Below, piece by piece: positions 1-6,063 of a DNA stretch of 6,208 bases. The number at the start of each line of letters is the position of its first letter. Position 1 is the first letter of the stretch. The translations under genes and the position numbers were made by a program. Origin of the DNA: Pedosphaera sp. (GTDB taxonomy: Bacteria > Verrucomicrobiota > Verrucomicrobiia > Limisphaerales > UBA9464); contig SIAZ01000211.1 of assembly GCA_009695405.1 (NCBI GenBank), positions 1-6,208 on the forward strand, read 5' to 3'. The notes below the pieces were generated by a model that did not search any database, was not told where the DNA came from, and saw only the letters and a program-made list of their open reading frames with translations.

Positions 1-120
1 AAACAGTTTCAGCGCCGTCTCCGGGGCTGTGGTCAGTTCTGGAGCCGCCCCGGCCTTACCCATCTCCTTCAACTCTGCGTCCTGGTCAAAAACAAGGACG
101 ATCACCTCCTCTGGAACTGA
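1..120 (+). pseudogene. C-terminal remnant of a transposase, family uncertain (ISKra4/UPF0236-like)
   Basis: An open frame enters from the left edge in frame 1 and ends at a TGA at 118-120, giving 39 residues. The readable core is RRLRGCGQFWSRPGLTHLLQ, followed by a charged NKDDHLLWN end. The pattern of a basic stretch, G-x-G-x-FWS, a Gly and then a Leu-rich helix resembles the extreme C-terminus of ISKra4 and UPF0236 (ISLre2-type) transposases. That comparison is from memory of the families and is not decisive on 39 residues. About 10 bases downstream the sequence becomes recognisable IstA in the same frame but out of family context, so this piece probably belongs to a different element than the IS21 remnant beside it. 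It could also be the end of an intact gene lying mostly outside the window. Confidence 0.4.
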
Positions 121-129
121 TTCTTACCG

Positions 130-505
130 TCAACTCGTGAATGCACGGCTTTGCCGCGTCGGCACGAGGCCGAGATTGACTTTCGTCATATCATCGCAGA
201 CTGGCTGCCAAAGCGCGGAGCCTTTGCGGGGTGGCGTTATCGAGAGACGCTCTTTCCGGCGGTTATTTTCCGCAATGCCTACGATTGTCTCGTGGGAAAT
301 TTGGACGAATTATGAGGGGAAATGGAGGGAACGTAAGAAAAAATGCTCAATTCGGAATCGTCCTCAATCTGGAGTCGGTCCGTCGATCGATGTCAACGAG
401 CGGCTTTAAATCGATGGAGATGCCACAACCCACGGTCTGTTTGAGGGAATACGATGAGTTGTTCCAGAGTGCCGTTGAAGAGGATCAAAGTGAGGAGGAA
501 GCGAG
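130..505 (+). pseudogene. istA: istA-like IS21 transposase, C-terminal remnant
   Basis: IstA is the DDE transposase of IS21 elements. In frame 1, positions 130-312 read LPRRHEAEIDFRHIIADWLP, then a GAF, WRYRETLFPA and FRNAYD series. This is the typical IstA segment downstream of the catalytic core (RHEAEIDYRHxxxWLxRKPGAFxxYRYRxxLFP is the family pattern). The frame is broken by a TGA at 313-315. Similarity then resumes in frame 3 at about 340-480, ending with PTVCLREYDELF, which matches the short aromatic-Asp-Leu-Leu motif near IstA C-termini. The tail overlaps the istB start, as is usual in IS21. The N-terminal HTH and the DDE domain are absent. The frameshift and stop make it a pseudogene. 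The family call rests on motif recall and no alignment was run. Confidence 0.75.
492..500 (+). promoter_or_regulatory. Strong Shine-Dalgarno for the dead istB
   Basis: GAGGAGGAA lies 7 bases upstream of the istB ATG at 508, inside the end of the istA remnant. It supports the 508 start. It also contrasts with the three intact genes in this window, none of which has a purine-rich ribosome binding site at the expected distance. Confidence 0.6.
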
Positions 506-507
506 CC

Positions 508-990
508 ATGCCAGCTACAGACGAACCGCTTTCGATCCTGCTGCGCGCATTTAATCTGAGCAGAATAGAAAGAATCGGGCCGGAGGCGCTGGAGGCGGTC
601 GAGAAGCAAAGTGAGTGCCGCCGTCGGTTCTTGCTGCATCTCTGCTAAACCGAGGTGCAGGAGCGCGGCACACGGAACGATTACTTAAAGCGACCGGGTT
701 ACCTGAGGGGAAGACCGTGTCTAGGCTCTAGGAAGTAGAGTTGCCTGATCGCGTGCGAGGCCAACTGCCGGCGCTCTTGGACGGTGACTTAATCGCAATG
801 AGAATATCTTGGCCCTCGGCCTGCCTAGGAGCGGCAAGCCCCACTTCCTCGCCACCCTCGGACGGTAGTTGATCCTGCGACACAACCGGCGGGGGTTCTT
901 CAACTCTCCTTTCAAACCTTTTGAACGACTGCTTCAGTCTAAAGCTGGGAACAAATGGGAGGAAGTGCTCAAGAACCTCGAGCACTTCGA
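508..990 (+). pseudogene. istB: istB-like IS21 helper ATPase, frameshifted and truncated
   Basis: IstB is the AAA+ ATPase that assists IstA in transposition. The ATG at 508 follows a strong GAGGAGGAA Shine-Dalgarno at 492-500. The N-terminus (MPATDEPLSILLRAFNL, then a helix ending RRRFLLHLC) fits IstB but hits a TAA at 646-648. After a frameshift near 673-681 the frame reads LLKATGLPEGKTVSRL, then meets a TAG at 729-731. It continues as ELPDRVRGQLPALLDG and shifts again near 785-797 to NENILALGLPRSGKPHFLA, a damaged Walker A (family form GPPGTGKTHLA). A TAG at 866-868 follows. The next segment, RRGFFNSPFKPFERLLQSKA and then KNLEHFEL, corresponds to the IstB stretch ending just before the Walker B motif. 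Similarity stops at about 990, so Walker B and the rest are missing. There are at least three stops and two frameshifts. Confidence 0.85.
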
Positions 991-991
991 G

Positions 992-2365
992 TTAGCTGGT
1001 ACGAACGAAGAAAACCGAGAGTTTTTGGTCACCGAAACGGAATGTCCAAGTCAGACGACCGAACTCATTGACCAAGGCATCCAGAGTTATGGCTTGCCCC
1101 TCGATCTTTGTTTCCAAGGAGTAGTGACCTTCGGTGCGTACCCACGTCCCTTCCCTAGCATTAAATGCTTTCAGAAAGGAGGGCGGTTTGTTTGCCATCG
1201 GGCGAGGGATTGCTGGAGCAGGAGTTTGAGCCGTCTGGCCGGGTCTCACTCCATAGCGAGCCATGTAGGCATTACCAGAGGAGGGATTTGCCCCGCCTCC
1301 TTCTGCCACTTGCCCCTCCGCTGGGGGGGCAACCGGTGGCTCTGGAGGTGCGGCTACTTTTATGGAGAATTTACCATCTGGAAAAGCCACCAGAGTCATT
1401 CCTGAGAGAAAAGGAATGAGAGTCGCTCTCAATTTTTTCATCTCGGCAGGGGAGGTGTTAAGACGTTCTCGTTTTAGCGCAATAAAGACGGCTGAAGGAT
1501 CCATCCGCCAGCGACCGAGGATGCGTTCGTCATCAAACCGTGGGGAAATACCCGTCTCAATATATTTGCGAAAATCCTTTAGATCCAATTGATTAAAAGC
1601 GGCTATCAATTCCGGATTATTAAGAACAGCCAGAGTCTTGGGATGATTCAGCATGGACGCGACGGAAGGTTGTTCTTGAAGCAGTTTTTGGTAGTCGGCA
1701 TCGGCTCCGATTTCAGCAAATTCAGGGGCGGATGCGAGGGCGAGAAACGGAGGATAATTTTCGACACGACCGTGGGCAAGAGGGTTGGCGTGGATGAGTC
1801 CGAGAATATCGGCCTGTTCGTAGAATTTTGATGGAGTTGAATCCAGCGCAGCGAAGGCCTTTGACCATCCGGTGGTATCCATATCCTGACGCAGTTGAGC
1901 AAGGTACCGGATAGCGGGGGCTTCGTTGATTTCGGAGGTGATTTGAACGAGGCGATATCCTTCGCGGTAGACGTATTTACCAACGCTAAAAAAGACACAA
2001 ATACCGGTAACAATGCCTACAAACAGGCCGAGGGCTTGATTCATTCGTTCGAAGCCTTGACGGGTTGGTTCGTCGGTACGGTACTTGAAATGGAGTTCGA
2101 CCGGGTGATGGGCTGCGACGCCGAGGCCGACGAAGAGGAGGGCAAAAATAAGGAAGGCGAAAAGGTTGGGCAGGAGGCGGAGAGCCACTTGATCGACGAC
2201 ACCCATCATGACCAGTAAAGGAGCAATGAATCCCCCCAAAAGGGAACTTAAGGCAAGGCCGAGAACGACCCCAAAGAAGGATACTCCAGAGCGAATTGCA
2301 CCCGATTGGTGACCGACAAGAGCAAAACCGCCGACAAAGAGGACGGCCATGAGCCAGATGAGCAT
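992..2365 (-). CDS. CvpA-family membrane protein with long soluble C-terminal region
   Basis: The protein has 457 residues; CvpA proteins are usually about 160-200. Residues 1-130 form the CvpA-like module: hydrophobic segments at about 2-18, 25-54, 65-85 and 112-130, with the Gly-rich helix around FFGVVLGLALSSLLGGF and a short hydrophilic loop at 86-110. The family is linked to colicin V production, inner-membrane integrity and biofilm traits, but its biochemical role is not settled. Residues 140-275 are hydrophilic and helical, including MLNHPKTLAVLNNPELIAAF (239-258), reminiscent of STI1-type Asn-Pro helices. Residues 282-337 (GRWRMDP to FPDGKFSIKV) and 405-457 (GTWVRTEGHYSLETK onward) look beta-rich. 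They are separated by a Pro/Ala/Gly linker at about 338-395. The ATG at 2363-2365 is the first start giving a full first helix; no Shine-Dalgarno is visible, and Met6 is an alternative. The stop abuts the istB remnant, so the natural C-terminus may have been altered. Function is unknown beyond the family. Confidence 0.8.
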   Translation of the reverse strand: MLIWLMAVLFVGGFALVGHQSGAIRSGVSFFGVVLGLALSSLLGGFIAPLLVMMGVVDQVALRLLPNLFAFLIFALLFVGLGVAAHHPVELHFKYRTDEPTRQGFERMNQALGLFVGIVTGICVFFSVGKYVYREGYRLVQITSEINEAPAIRYLAQLRQDMDTTGWSKAFAALDSTPSKFYEQADILGLIHANPLAHGRVENYPPFLALASAPEFAEIGADADYQKLLQEQPSVASMLNHPKTLAVLNNPELIAAFNQLDLKDFRKYIETGISPRFDDERILGRWRMDPSAVFIALKRERLNTSPAEMKKLRATLIPFLSGMTLVAFPDGKFSIKVAAPPEPPVAPPAEGQVAEGGGANPSSGNAYMARYGVRPGQTAQTPAPAIPRPMANKPPSFLKAFNAREGTWVRTEGHYSLETKIEGQAITLDALVNEFGRLTWTFRFGDQKLSVFFVRTS

Positions 2366-2558
2366 TTGGGAAGAGTAGAAAGTTATGTGCCGATGCGCAC
2401 GCCGAAAATGACGGGAAACTAAAACGATTTATTACGGATTAAATCGGCTTAGTTCTGTGTGTTGGTCTCCACTAAAGAAGACCAGTGTGCGCGGAGTCCA
2501 CTCATCCCTTTAACCCGAGCTTGATTGGGCAGTGGTTGACTCCCAATGATTACTCCTG
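2366..2558. promoter_or_regulatory. Divergent intergenic region between the CvpA-type and M3 peptidase genes
   Basis: Both flanking genes are transcribed outward from this 193-base stretch, so promoters for each should lie here. An AT-rich patch (about 2420-2455) could hold -10 elements on either strand, but I cannot assign a convincing -35/-10 pair. A small inverted repeat at 2463-2484 is listed separately. No Shine-Dalgarno precedes either start codon. Confidence 0.4.
2463..2484. repeat. Small inverted repeat TGGTCT / AGACCA
   Basis: TGGTCT (2463-2468) and AGACCA (2479-2484) are perfect inverted 6-mers separated by 10 bases, extendable outward by two G-T wobbles if transcribed. It lies 75 bases upstream of the peptidase start and about 98 bases upstream of the CvpA-type start. 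It could be an operator-like dyad or a weak leader hairpin. A 6-bp dyad can also occur by chance. Confidence 0.25.
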
Positions 2559-4295
2559 ATGAATCTGCTTCCGTTTGGTCCACTTACTCCGTATCGCTCA
2601 CGTCGCTTTTTGCCAAGTGACTTGGATTTTGGCGATGAGTTAGTGATCAGTCCGCTGTTTGATCAACTCGAGACACGATCGCTGGGTTGCCAGAGTGCCG
2701 AGGCATTAGAGCAATGGCTTTTGGATGTAGACGAGTTGGGGTCGGCACTGGATCAAGAGCGCGCCCTTCGGTATATCGCTAAGACTTGTAACACTGAGAA
2801 TGCTGAGGTTTCGGCTGCCTATTTGCACTTTGTCGAGTGCATCGATCCATTGCTTAAGCCTCGGCAATTCAATCTAGCGCAATTGTATTTATCCCATCCC
2901 TATCGGTCGAGCCTGCCCCGCCCCCAGTTCGATGTCTTTGATCGAGCGATTCAACTCAAGGCTGACTCGTATCGAGTGGAGAATATCCCTTTGGAAACCG
3001 AGGAGGCAATAACAGTAGACCAGTATACGACGGTCACTGGATCCTTAACGGTATCCTTTCGAGGAGAAGAGAAAACGCTCGTGGCTATGGGGCGGTATTT
3101 GGAGGATCCCCAGCGGACTGTGCGGGAAGAGACTTGGAGGTTGGTGGCCTCGCGACGTCTGGTTGTCGCGGAACAGATGGAATCGCTATTTGATCGCCTA
3201 CTGGAATTAAGGCAACAAATGGCGGGTAACGCAGGCTTCCGGAATTATGTCGGCTACGGATTCCAATTGAGAGGTCGCTTTGATTACACCCCTGCGGACT
3301 GTCGGCGTTTTCATAAGGCGATCGAAAGCACAGTTATGCCAGTATTGCGGACGCTTCAGAGGGAGCGAAAATCGCGGCTAGGAGTGACGGCACTGCGGCC
3401 TTGGGATTTATCCGTTGACCCTTTGAACCGGCCTCCTTTGCGGCCGTACGTTGATTCATCCCGATTGGAGGCAGGATCGCAGGAGATCTTCGATCGTTTG
3501 GATCCGGTTCTTGCCTCTGGATTCCGAACATTAAGAGAGCATCGATTATTGGACCTAGACAATCGGAAAGGGAAGGCCCCGGGTGGATATCAGTACACCT
3601 TGAGTGATGCGCGCCTTCCCTTCATCTTTATGAATTCGGTGGGATTGCAAAGGGACGTCGAGACACTTCTTCACGAGGCCGGCCACGCCTTTCACGCCCT
3701 AGCCTGTCGGGACGAAGACATTGCCTTGCATCGGGAGCCACCGATTGAATTTTGTGAAGTGGCTTCGATGGCGATGGAATTACTGGGTGCCCGCCATTTG
3801 GATGTCTTTTATTCACCGCCGGAAGCCATCCGAGCTCAGCGGATGCATTTGGAGGGAATCATTATTGTATTTCCATGGATTGCGACCATCGATGCCTTCC
3901 AGCACTGGCTGTATTCGCACCCAAGACACACCCGATTAGAGCGGCGGGCGGTTTGGTTGGAGTTAATGGATCGATTTGGCGGCGACGTCGACTGGACTGA
4001 TTTAGAGGAAGAGCGCGCCTGCCTTTGGCACAAGCAACTGCACCTATTCCATCACCCCTTTTACTACGTCGAATACGGCATTGCACAGTTAGGTGCACTC
4101 CAAGTCTGGATGAATGCGGAGAAGGACTTGCCCAAGGCGTTGCAAGATTATCAGGCAGGGTTGGCTTTAGGAGGGTCCCGACCCTTACCGGAACTCTTTC
4201 AAAGGGCAGGATGTCGTTTCGACTTTGGGCTCAAGACGATGCGCCCCCTCATCCGTCGTGTCGCGGCGGAACTTGATCGTCTTCCCGCAGGTTGA
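2559..4295 (+). CDS. M3-family zinc oligoendopeptidase (PepF/M3B-like)
   Basis: A probable cytoplasmic metallopeptidase that cleaves short oligopeptides; no signal peptide or membrane helix is seen. At 578 residues it matches the usual PepF-type length (about 560-610). Residues 1-340 form the mostly helical N-terminal part, including the YRSRRFLPSD opening and a helical lobe. The catalytic site is intact: H372-E373-A-G-H376 (LLHEAGHAFHA) supplies two zinc ligands and the catalytic Glu, and E400 in IEFCEVASMAMELL is the expected third ligand. The preceding LPFIFMNSVGLQRDVETLLH and the downstream HHPFYYVEYGIAQLGA (498-513), with the tyrosines and histidines M3 enzymes use in substrate binding, agree with the family. 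The ATG at 2559 gives a full-length protein, but no Shine-Dalgarno precedes it. It stands alone, divergent from the CvpA-type gene and convergent with the pseudopilin gene, so its physiological substrate cannot be inferred from context. Likely roles are peptide recycling or degradation of released leader peptides. The exact M3 subfamily is uncertain. Confidence 0.92.
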   Translation: MNLLPFGPLTPYRSRRFLPSDLDFGDELVISPLFDQLETRSLGCQSAEALEQWLLDVDELGSALDQERALRYIAKTCNTENAEVSAAYLHFVECIDPLLKPRQFNLAQLYLSHPYRSSLPRPQFDVFDRAIQLKADSYRVENIPLETEEAITVDQYTTVTGSLTVSFRGEEKTLVAMGRYLEDPQRTVREETWRLVASRRLVVAEQMESLFDRLLELRQQMAGNAGFRNYVGYGFQLRGRFDYTPADCRRFHKAIESTVMPVLRTLQRERKSRLGVTALRPWDLSVDPLNRPPLRPYVDSSRLEAGSQEIFDRLDPVLASGFRTLREHRLLDLDNRKGKAPGGYQYTLSDARLPFIFMNSVGLQRDVETLLHEAGHAFHALACRDEDIALHREPPIEFCEVASMAMELLGARHLDVFYSPPEAIRAQRMHLEGIIIVFPWIATIDAFQHWLYSHPRHTRLERRAVWLELMDRFGGDVDWTDLEEERACLWHKQLHLFHHPFYYVEYGIAQLGALQVWMNAEKDLPKALQDYQAGLALGGSRPLPELFQRAGCRFDFGLKTMRPLIRRVAAELDRLPAG

Positions 4296-4799
4296 AAGGC
4301 GCAAGGCTTTGTTAGCGTTTTCTATGACTGGGATCGGGGCGGGGAAAATCAAACGGGCCGGAGGCGCGAGGATTACCGCGACGTCCTGTCCCACGTGTCA
4401 AAAGGGGCGGTCTTACAGAGTCAAATTTTTGAAGTACGGCCAGTAGAATAAGAAAACGGTTACTGTGAATCCTGTAACTGGAAAAAATGTGAAGTGAAAG
4501 GGGGGCAGGGTCGTTGCAGGGAGTAGCGGCAAATTATTGCATCGAATAATCACAGCCCACACCTGCCAGATTATTCATACTTCCATATTAGTTAGTAACC
4601 CACTGAAAACGTCGAAGAATCACAAAGAATCGCCTTGTTCTCCTATAAACTAGGAATTTGTTTTTGAGACTGAGGTGAAGCCCTGCCGTTTAGAAGTCGG
4701 CGATGGCATCACTTCGTCCGGTCCTTTCGCTGTTAAATTTTTTGGTCTTTCATACTCGGAAAGTCTGCACCTAGGCATCATCGTCCCTTGTCGGACTTA
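4296..4799. other. Convergent intergenic region, no gene recognised
   Basis: These 504 bases lie between the 3' ends of the peptidase (+) and the pseudopilin-like gene (-). The first 150 bases are G-rich on the plus strand and stay open in one frame to about 4446, but the translation has no recognisable motif or start signal. The middle holds an inverted-repeat cluster (4504-4576). From about 4570 to 4680 the sequence is AT-rich with several poly-T/poly-A runs. I see no tRNA, no intact ORF with a ribosome binding site, and no canonical hairpin-plus-U-tract terminator directly after either gene. Confidence 0.5.
4504..4576. repeat. Cluster of overlapping inverted repeats, possible structured element
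   Basis: Three nested or competing dyads are readable. ATTATT (4533-4538) pairs with AATAAT (4545-4550) across a 6-base GCATCG loop. GAATAATC (4544-4551) pairs perfectly with GATTATTC (4569-4576) across 17 bases. GGCAGG (4504-4509) can pair with CCTGCC (4562-4567) around the first hairpin. The AATAAT arm is shared, so the two short hairpins exclude each other. Position between convergent genes suggests a bidirectional transcription end or a REP-like repeat unit. No U-tract follows on either strand, so a classical terminator is not supported. Confidence 0.35.
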
Positions 4800-5639
4800 T
4801 CAATCAGTGAAGCCAGCGTCGCGGTTTGATCGCCGAGAATCGTTGGCGTCCCACCAGTATTCGGCTGTCCGTTTGGCGCCGGAGCGGACTTGTTCGTTTA
4901 ACGGTTTAGCTGCATACGCGCTTCCACTGCCATCGGCGAACATGATGTTTGCGCGAGTTTTATGCTGGTTGGAGATCAGGTACAAATGGCCTCCTCCGTA
5001 ATAGTCCTTGGGCGCAATCACCGAACCCCAAAGTACATCGGTGTTGTCGATGTTGTCCTTCAGTTTGGCCACCAAACGATCCGACAGACTATCGGCCGCG
5101 ACGACTGTTTGAGACGGCTCGCTGATGTCGGTGAGTCGCACTTTCATGGAAGCACCGAACTCAGGGAAATTATTGCCCAAGTTTGCGTAGTTATAGCCAT
5201 AACTCAGGATGTCGCCGGAATAAAGTACCCGTTTTTTGCCTAGTAGCTTTGTGATGATGATCCGTGCTGAGGGGCATTCCCATGCTGGGAAATTGGAGAC
5301 CGATTGACCGCCCCCTGTCGCCGCGCGGCGAAGTTGCTCAAACCAGAGAAGGTAGCGGTCGGCTGCTTTGGTTGGGTCGGCTAACCCTCCACTAGACGGT
5401 CGGCCTGTATAATCTGGCAGGAAATCGTCGCTCGAACCGCAGTAAAGATGGAATGCAATGCCCATCTGCCTCAGGTTGCTCAGGCAGTTAGCTTGATGCG
5501 CTTTGGCCTTCGCCTGCGCGAGGGCCGGTAGCAGCATCGAGGCAAGAATGGCAATGATGGCGATCACGACCAAGAGTTCGATGAGAGTGAAGGCGTCTCG
5601 CTCACGGTGACTTGAGTTCGGAAGATTTCTTTGGTTCAT
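4800..5639 (-). CDS. Type II pseudopilin-like protein with H-X9-DG motif
   Basis: A 279-residue protein from the chosen ATG at 5637-5639. The leader MNQRNLPNSSHRERDA is short and basic, followed by FTLIELLVVIAIIAILASML. Prepilin peptidase would cut between A16 and F17, and the conserved Glu lies at mature +5 (E21). The hydrophobic helix spans about 17-40 and is followed by ALAQAKAKAHQANCLSNLRQ, the usual amphipathic continuation with the conserved Cys (C52). Further family marks are WECPSA (120-125), SYGYN (146-150) and H226-X9-D236-G237 (HKTRANIMFADG), the signature of the prepilin-type H-X9-DG class abundant in Verrucomicrobiota, Lentisphaerota and Planctomycetota. The product is expected in the inner membrane or periplasm; the role of these solitary paralogues is unknown. 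No secretion-system or pilus genes are adjacent. Starts further upstream in frame (for example 5648 or 5765) would give an unusually long leader. No Shine-Dalgarno is seen. The C-terminal 40 residues are Arg/Lys/Asp-rich. Confidence 0.9.
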   Translation of the reverse strand: MNQRNLPNSSHRERDAFTLIELLVVIAIIAILASMLLPALAQAKAKAHQANCLSNLRQMGIAFHLYCGSSDDFLPDYTGRPSSGGLADPTKAADRYLLWFEQLRRAATGGGQSVSNFPAWECPSARIIITKLLGKKRVLYSGDILSYGYNYANLGNNFPEFGASMKVRLTDISEPSQTVVAADSLSDRLVAKLKDNIDNTDVLWGSVIAPKDYYGGGHLYLISNQHKTRANIMFADGSGSAYAAKPLNEQVRSGAKRTAEYWWDANDSRRSNRDAGFTD

Positions 5640-5784
5640 GAAAGCGAGCATTTGATAACTATATTCCGCTATCGGTAGGCGGCATGAGAGGTATCTGAAG
5701 AAGGTGTTGTAAACTTTTATAGACTCATCCCCATTAAAATGCATCTTAATTCTTGATCGTCTCAATCCGCTAACAGGGCTGACT

Positions 5785-6063
5785 CATCTTAAGAGAGGTA
5801 CAGGGTTAGGGAACCGAGGGGAATGAGTTTAAAGTGACTTACGGCTCGAACCGTTTTATCAAGGAGTTTGGCGACGTAGTGGAGGTGCTGGGCGACGAGG
5901 ATGGACTTGTGGTGTAATAGCGTTCCTTGAGGAGCAGATCAAAGCGTTGGCGTTCATTCTCTTCAAGAAGACGTATAGTGACGCACAACAGCCGTTCAGG
6001 TTCGCAGGGAATTGGCGGACGAGGCACATCCAAGGCTGGCTGGTTGGGTGCGTTAGGTTCAGC
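5785..6063 (-). pseudogene. Frameshifted N-terminal remnant of a DUF4338 (DruA-like) transposase-type gene
   Basis: On the minus strand the frame entering at 6063 reads AEPNAPNQPALDVPRPPIPC, then ERLLCVTIRLLEENERQRFD and LLLKE, with no ATG start. At about 5912-5925 the similarity moves to another frame: LLHHKSILVAQHLHYVAKLL and then DKTVRAV, ending at a TAA near 5786. Joined, this matches the opening of DUF4338-type domains, where an ERxRFDxLLxEHHYL segment is followed by a (V)GxxLRYV strand. Such domains occur in the DruA anti-phage protein and in transposase-like proteins with a C-terminal DDE domain; the Pro-rich upstream stretch and wording here resemble the transposase type more. The rest of the domain is missing towards the pseudopilin gene. 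Upstream, the frame is cut exactly where an IS66-like end begins. The family call is by motif memory only. Confidence 0.55.
6056..6063. repeat. Putative 8-bp target-site copy (GGTTCAGC) flanking the IS66-like end
   Basis: IS66 elements usually duplicate 8 bp on insertion. If the element starts at 6064, these 8 bases would be the left copy. The right copy lies outside the window, so this is a prediction rather than an observed repeat. Confidence 0.3.

Larger units (their letters stand above)
130..990 (+). mobile_element. Decayed IS21-family element, 3' part of istA plus 5' part of istB
   Basis: Two adjacent plus-strand remnants are in the order and orientation of IS21 elements, with the transposase IstA first and its helper ATPase IstB immediately after. 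Neither terminal inverted repeat is visible. The left part of istA is missing and istB stops well before its Walker B and sensor regions, so the element is truncated at both ends and also internally mutated. It cannot be active. The boundaries given are where recognisable protein similarity begins and ends, not true element ends. Confidence 0.75.

Noticed and set aside
869..1405. Plus-strand 178-residue open frame starting with IstB-like sequence
   Set aside because: Only the first 40 or so residues resemble IstB; the rest is the antisense of the CvpA-type gene. It is a chance fusion, not a gene.
1895..2218. Plus-strand 107-residue open frame
   Set aside because: It lies wholly antisense to the CvpA-type gene, has a composition typical of an antisense shadow, and has no motif or ribosome binding site.
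2536..2564. TTGACT as a -35 box for the M3 peptidase
   Set aside because: A 17-base spacing would put the -10 on the start codon itself, so it cannot drive the full-length gene, and the N-terminus downstream looks genuine.
4225..4446. Open frame crossing the peptidase stop and continuing into the intergenic region
   Set aside because: It mostly overlaps the 3' end of the peptidase in another frame, has no start signal, and its tail has no recognisable motif. A CPTC-like pair alone is not enough for a zinc-ribbon call.
4459..4478. GTTAC / GTAAC hairpin as an intrinsic terminator
   Set aside because: The stem is 5 bp plus one mismatch and a single further pair. No T-tract follows on the plus strand, and on the minus strand it lies more than 300 bases past the pseudopilin gene.
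5839..6033. 64-residue minus-strand ORF as an intact small gene
   Set aside because: It starts with TTG, has no Shine-Dalgarno, and its Ser/Thr/Pro-rich tail is replaced by better DUF4338-like similarity in another frame. It is better explained as a frameshifted pseudogene fragment.
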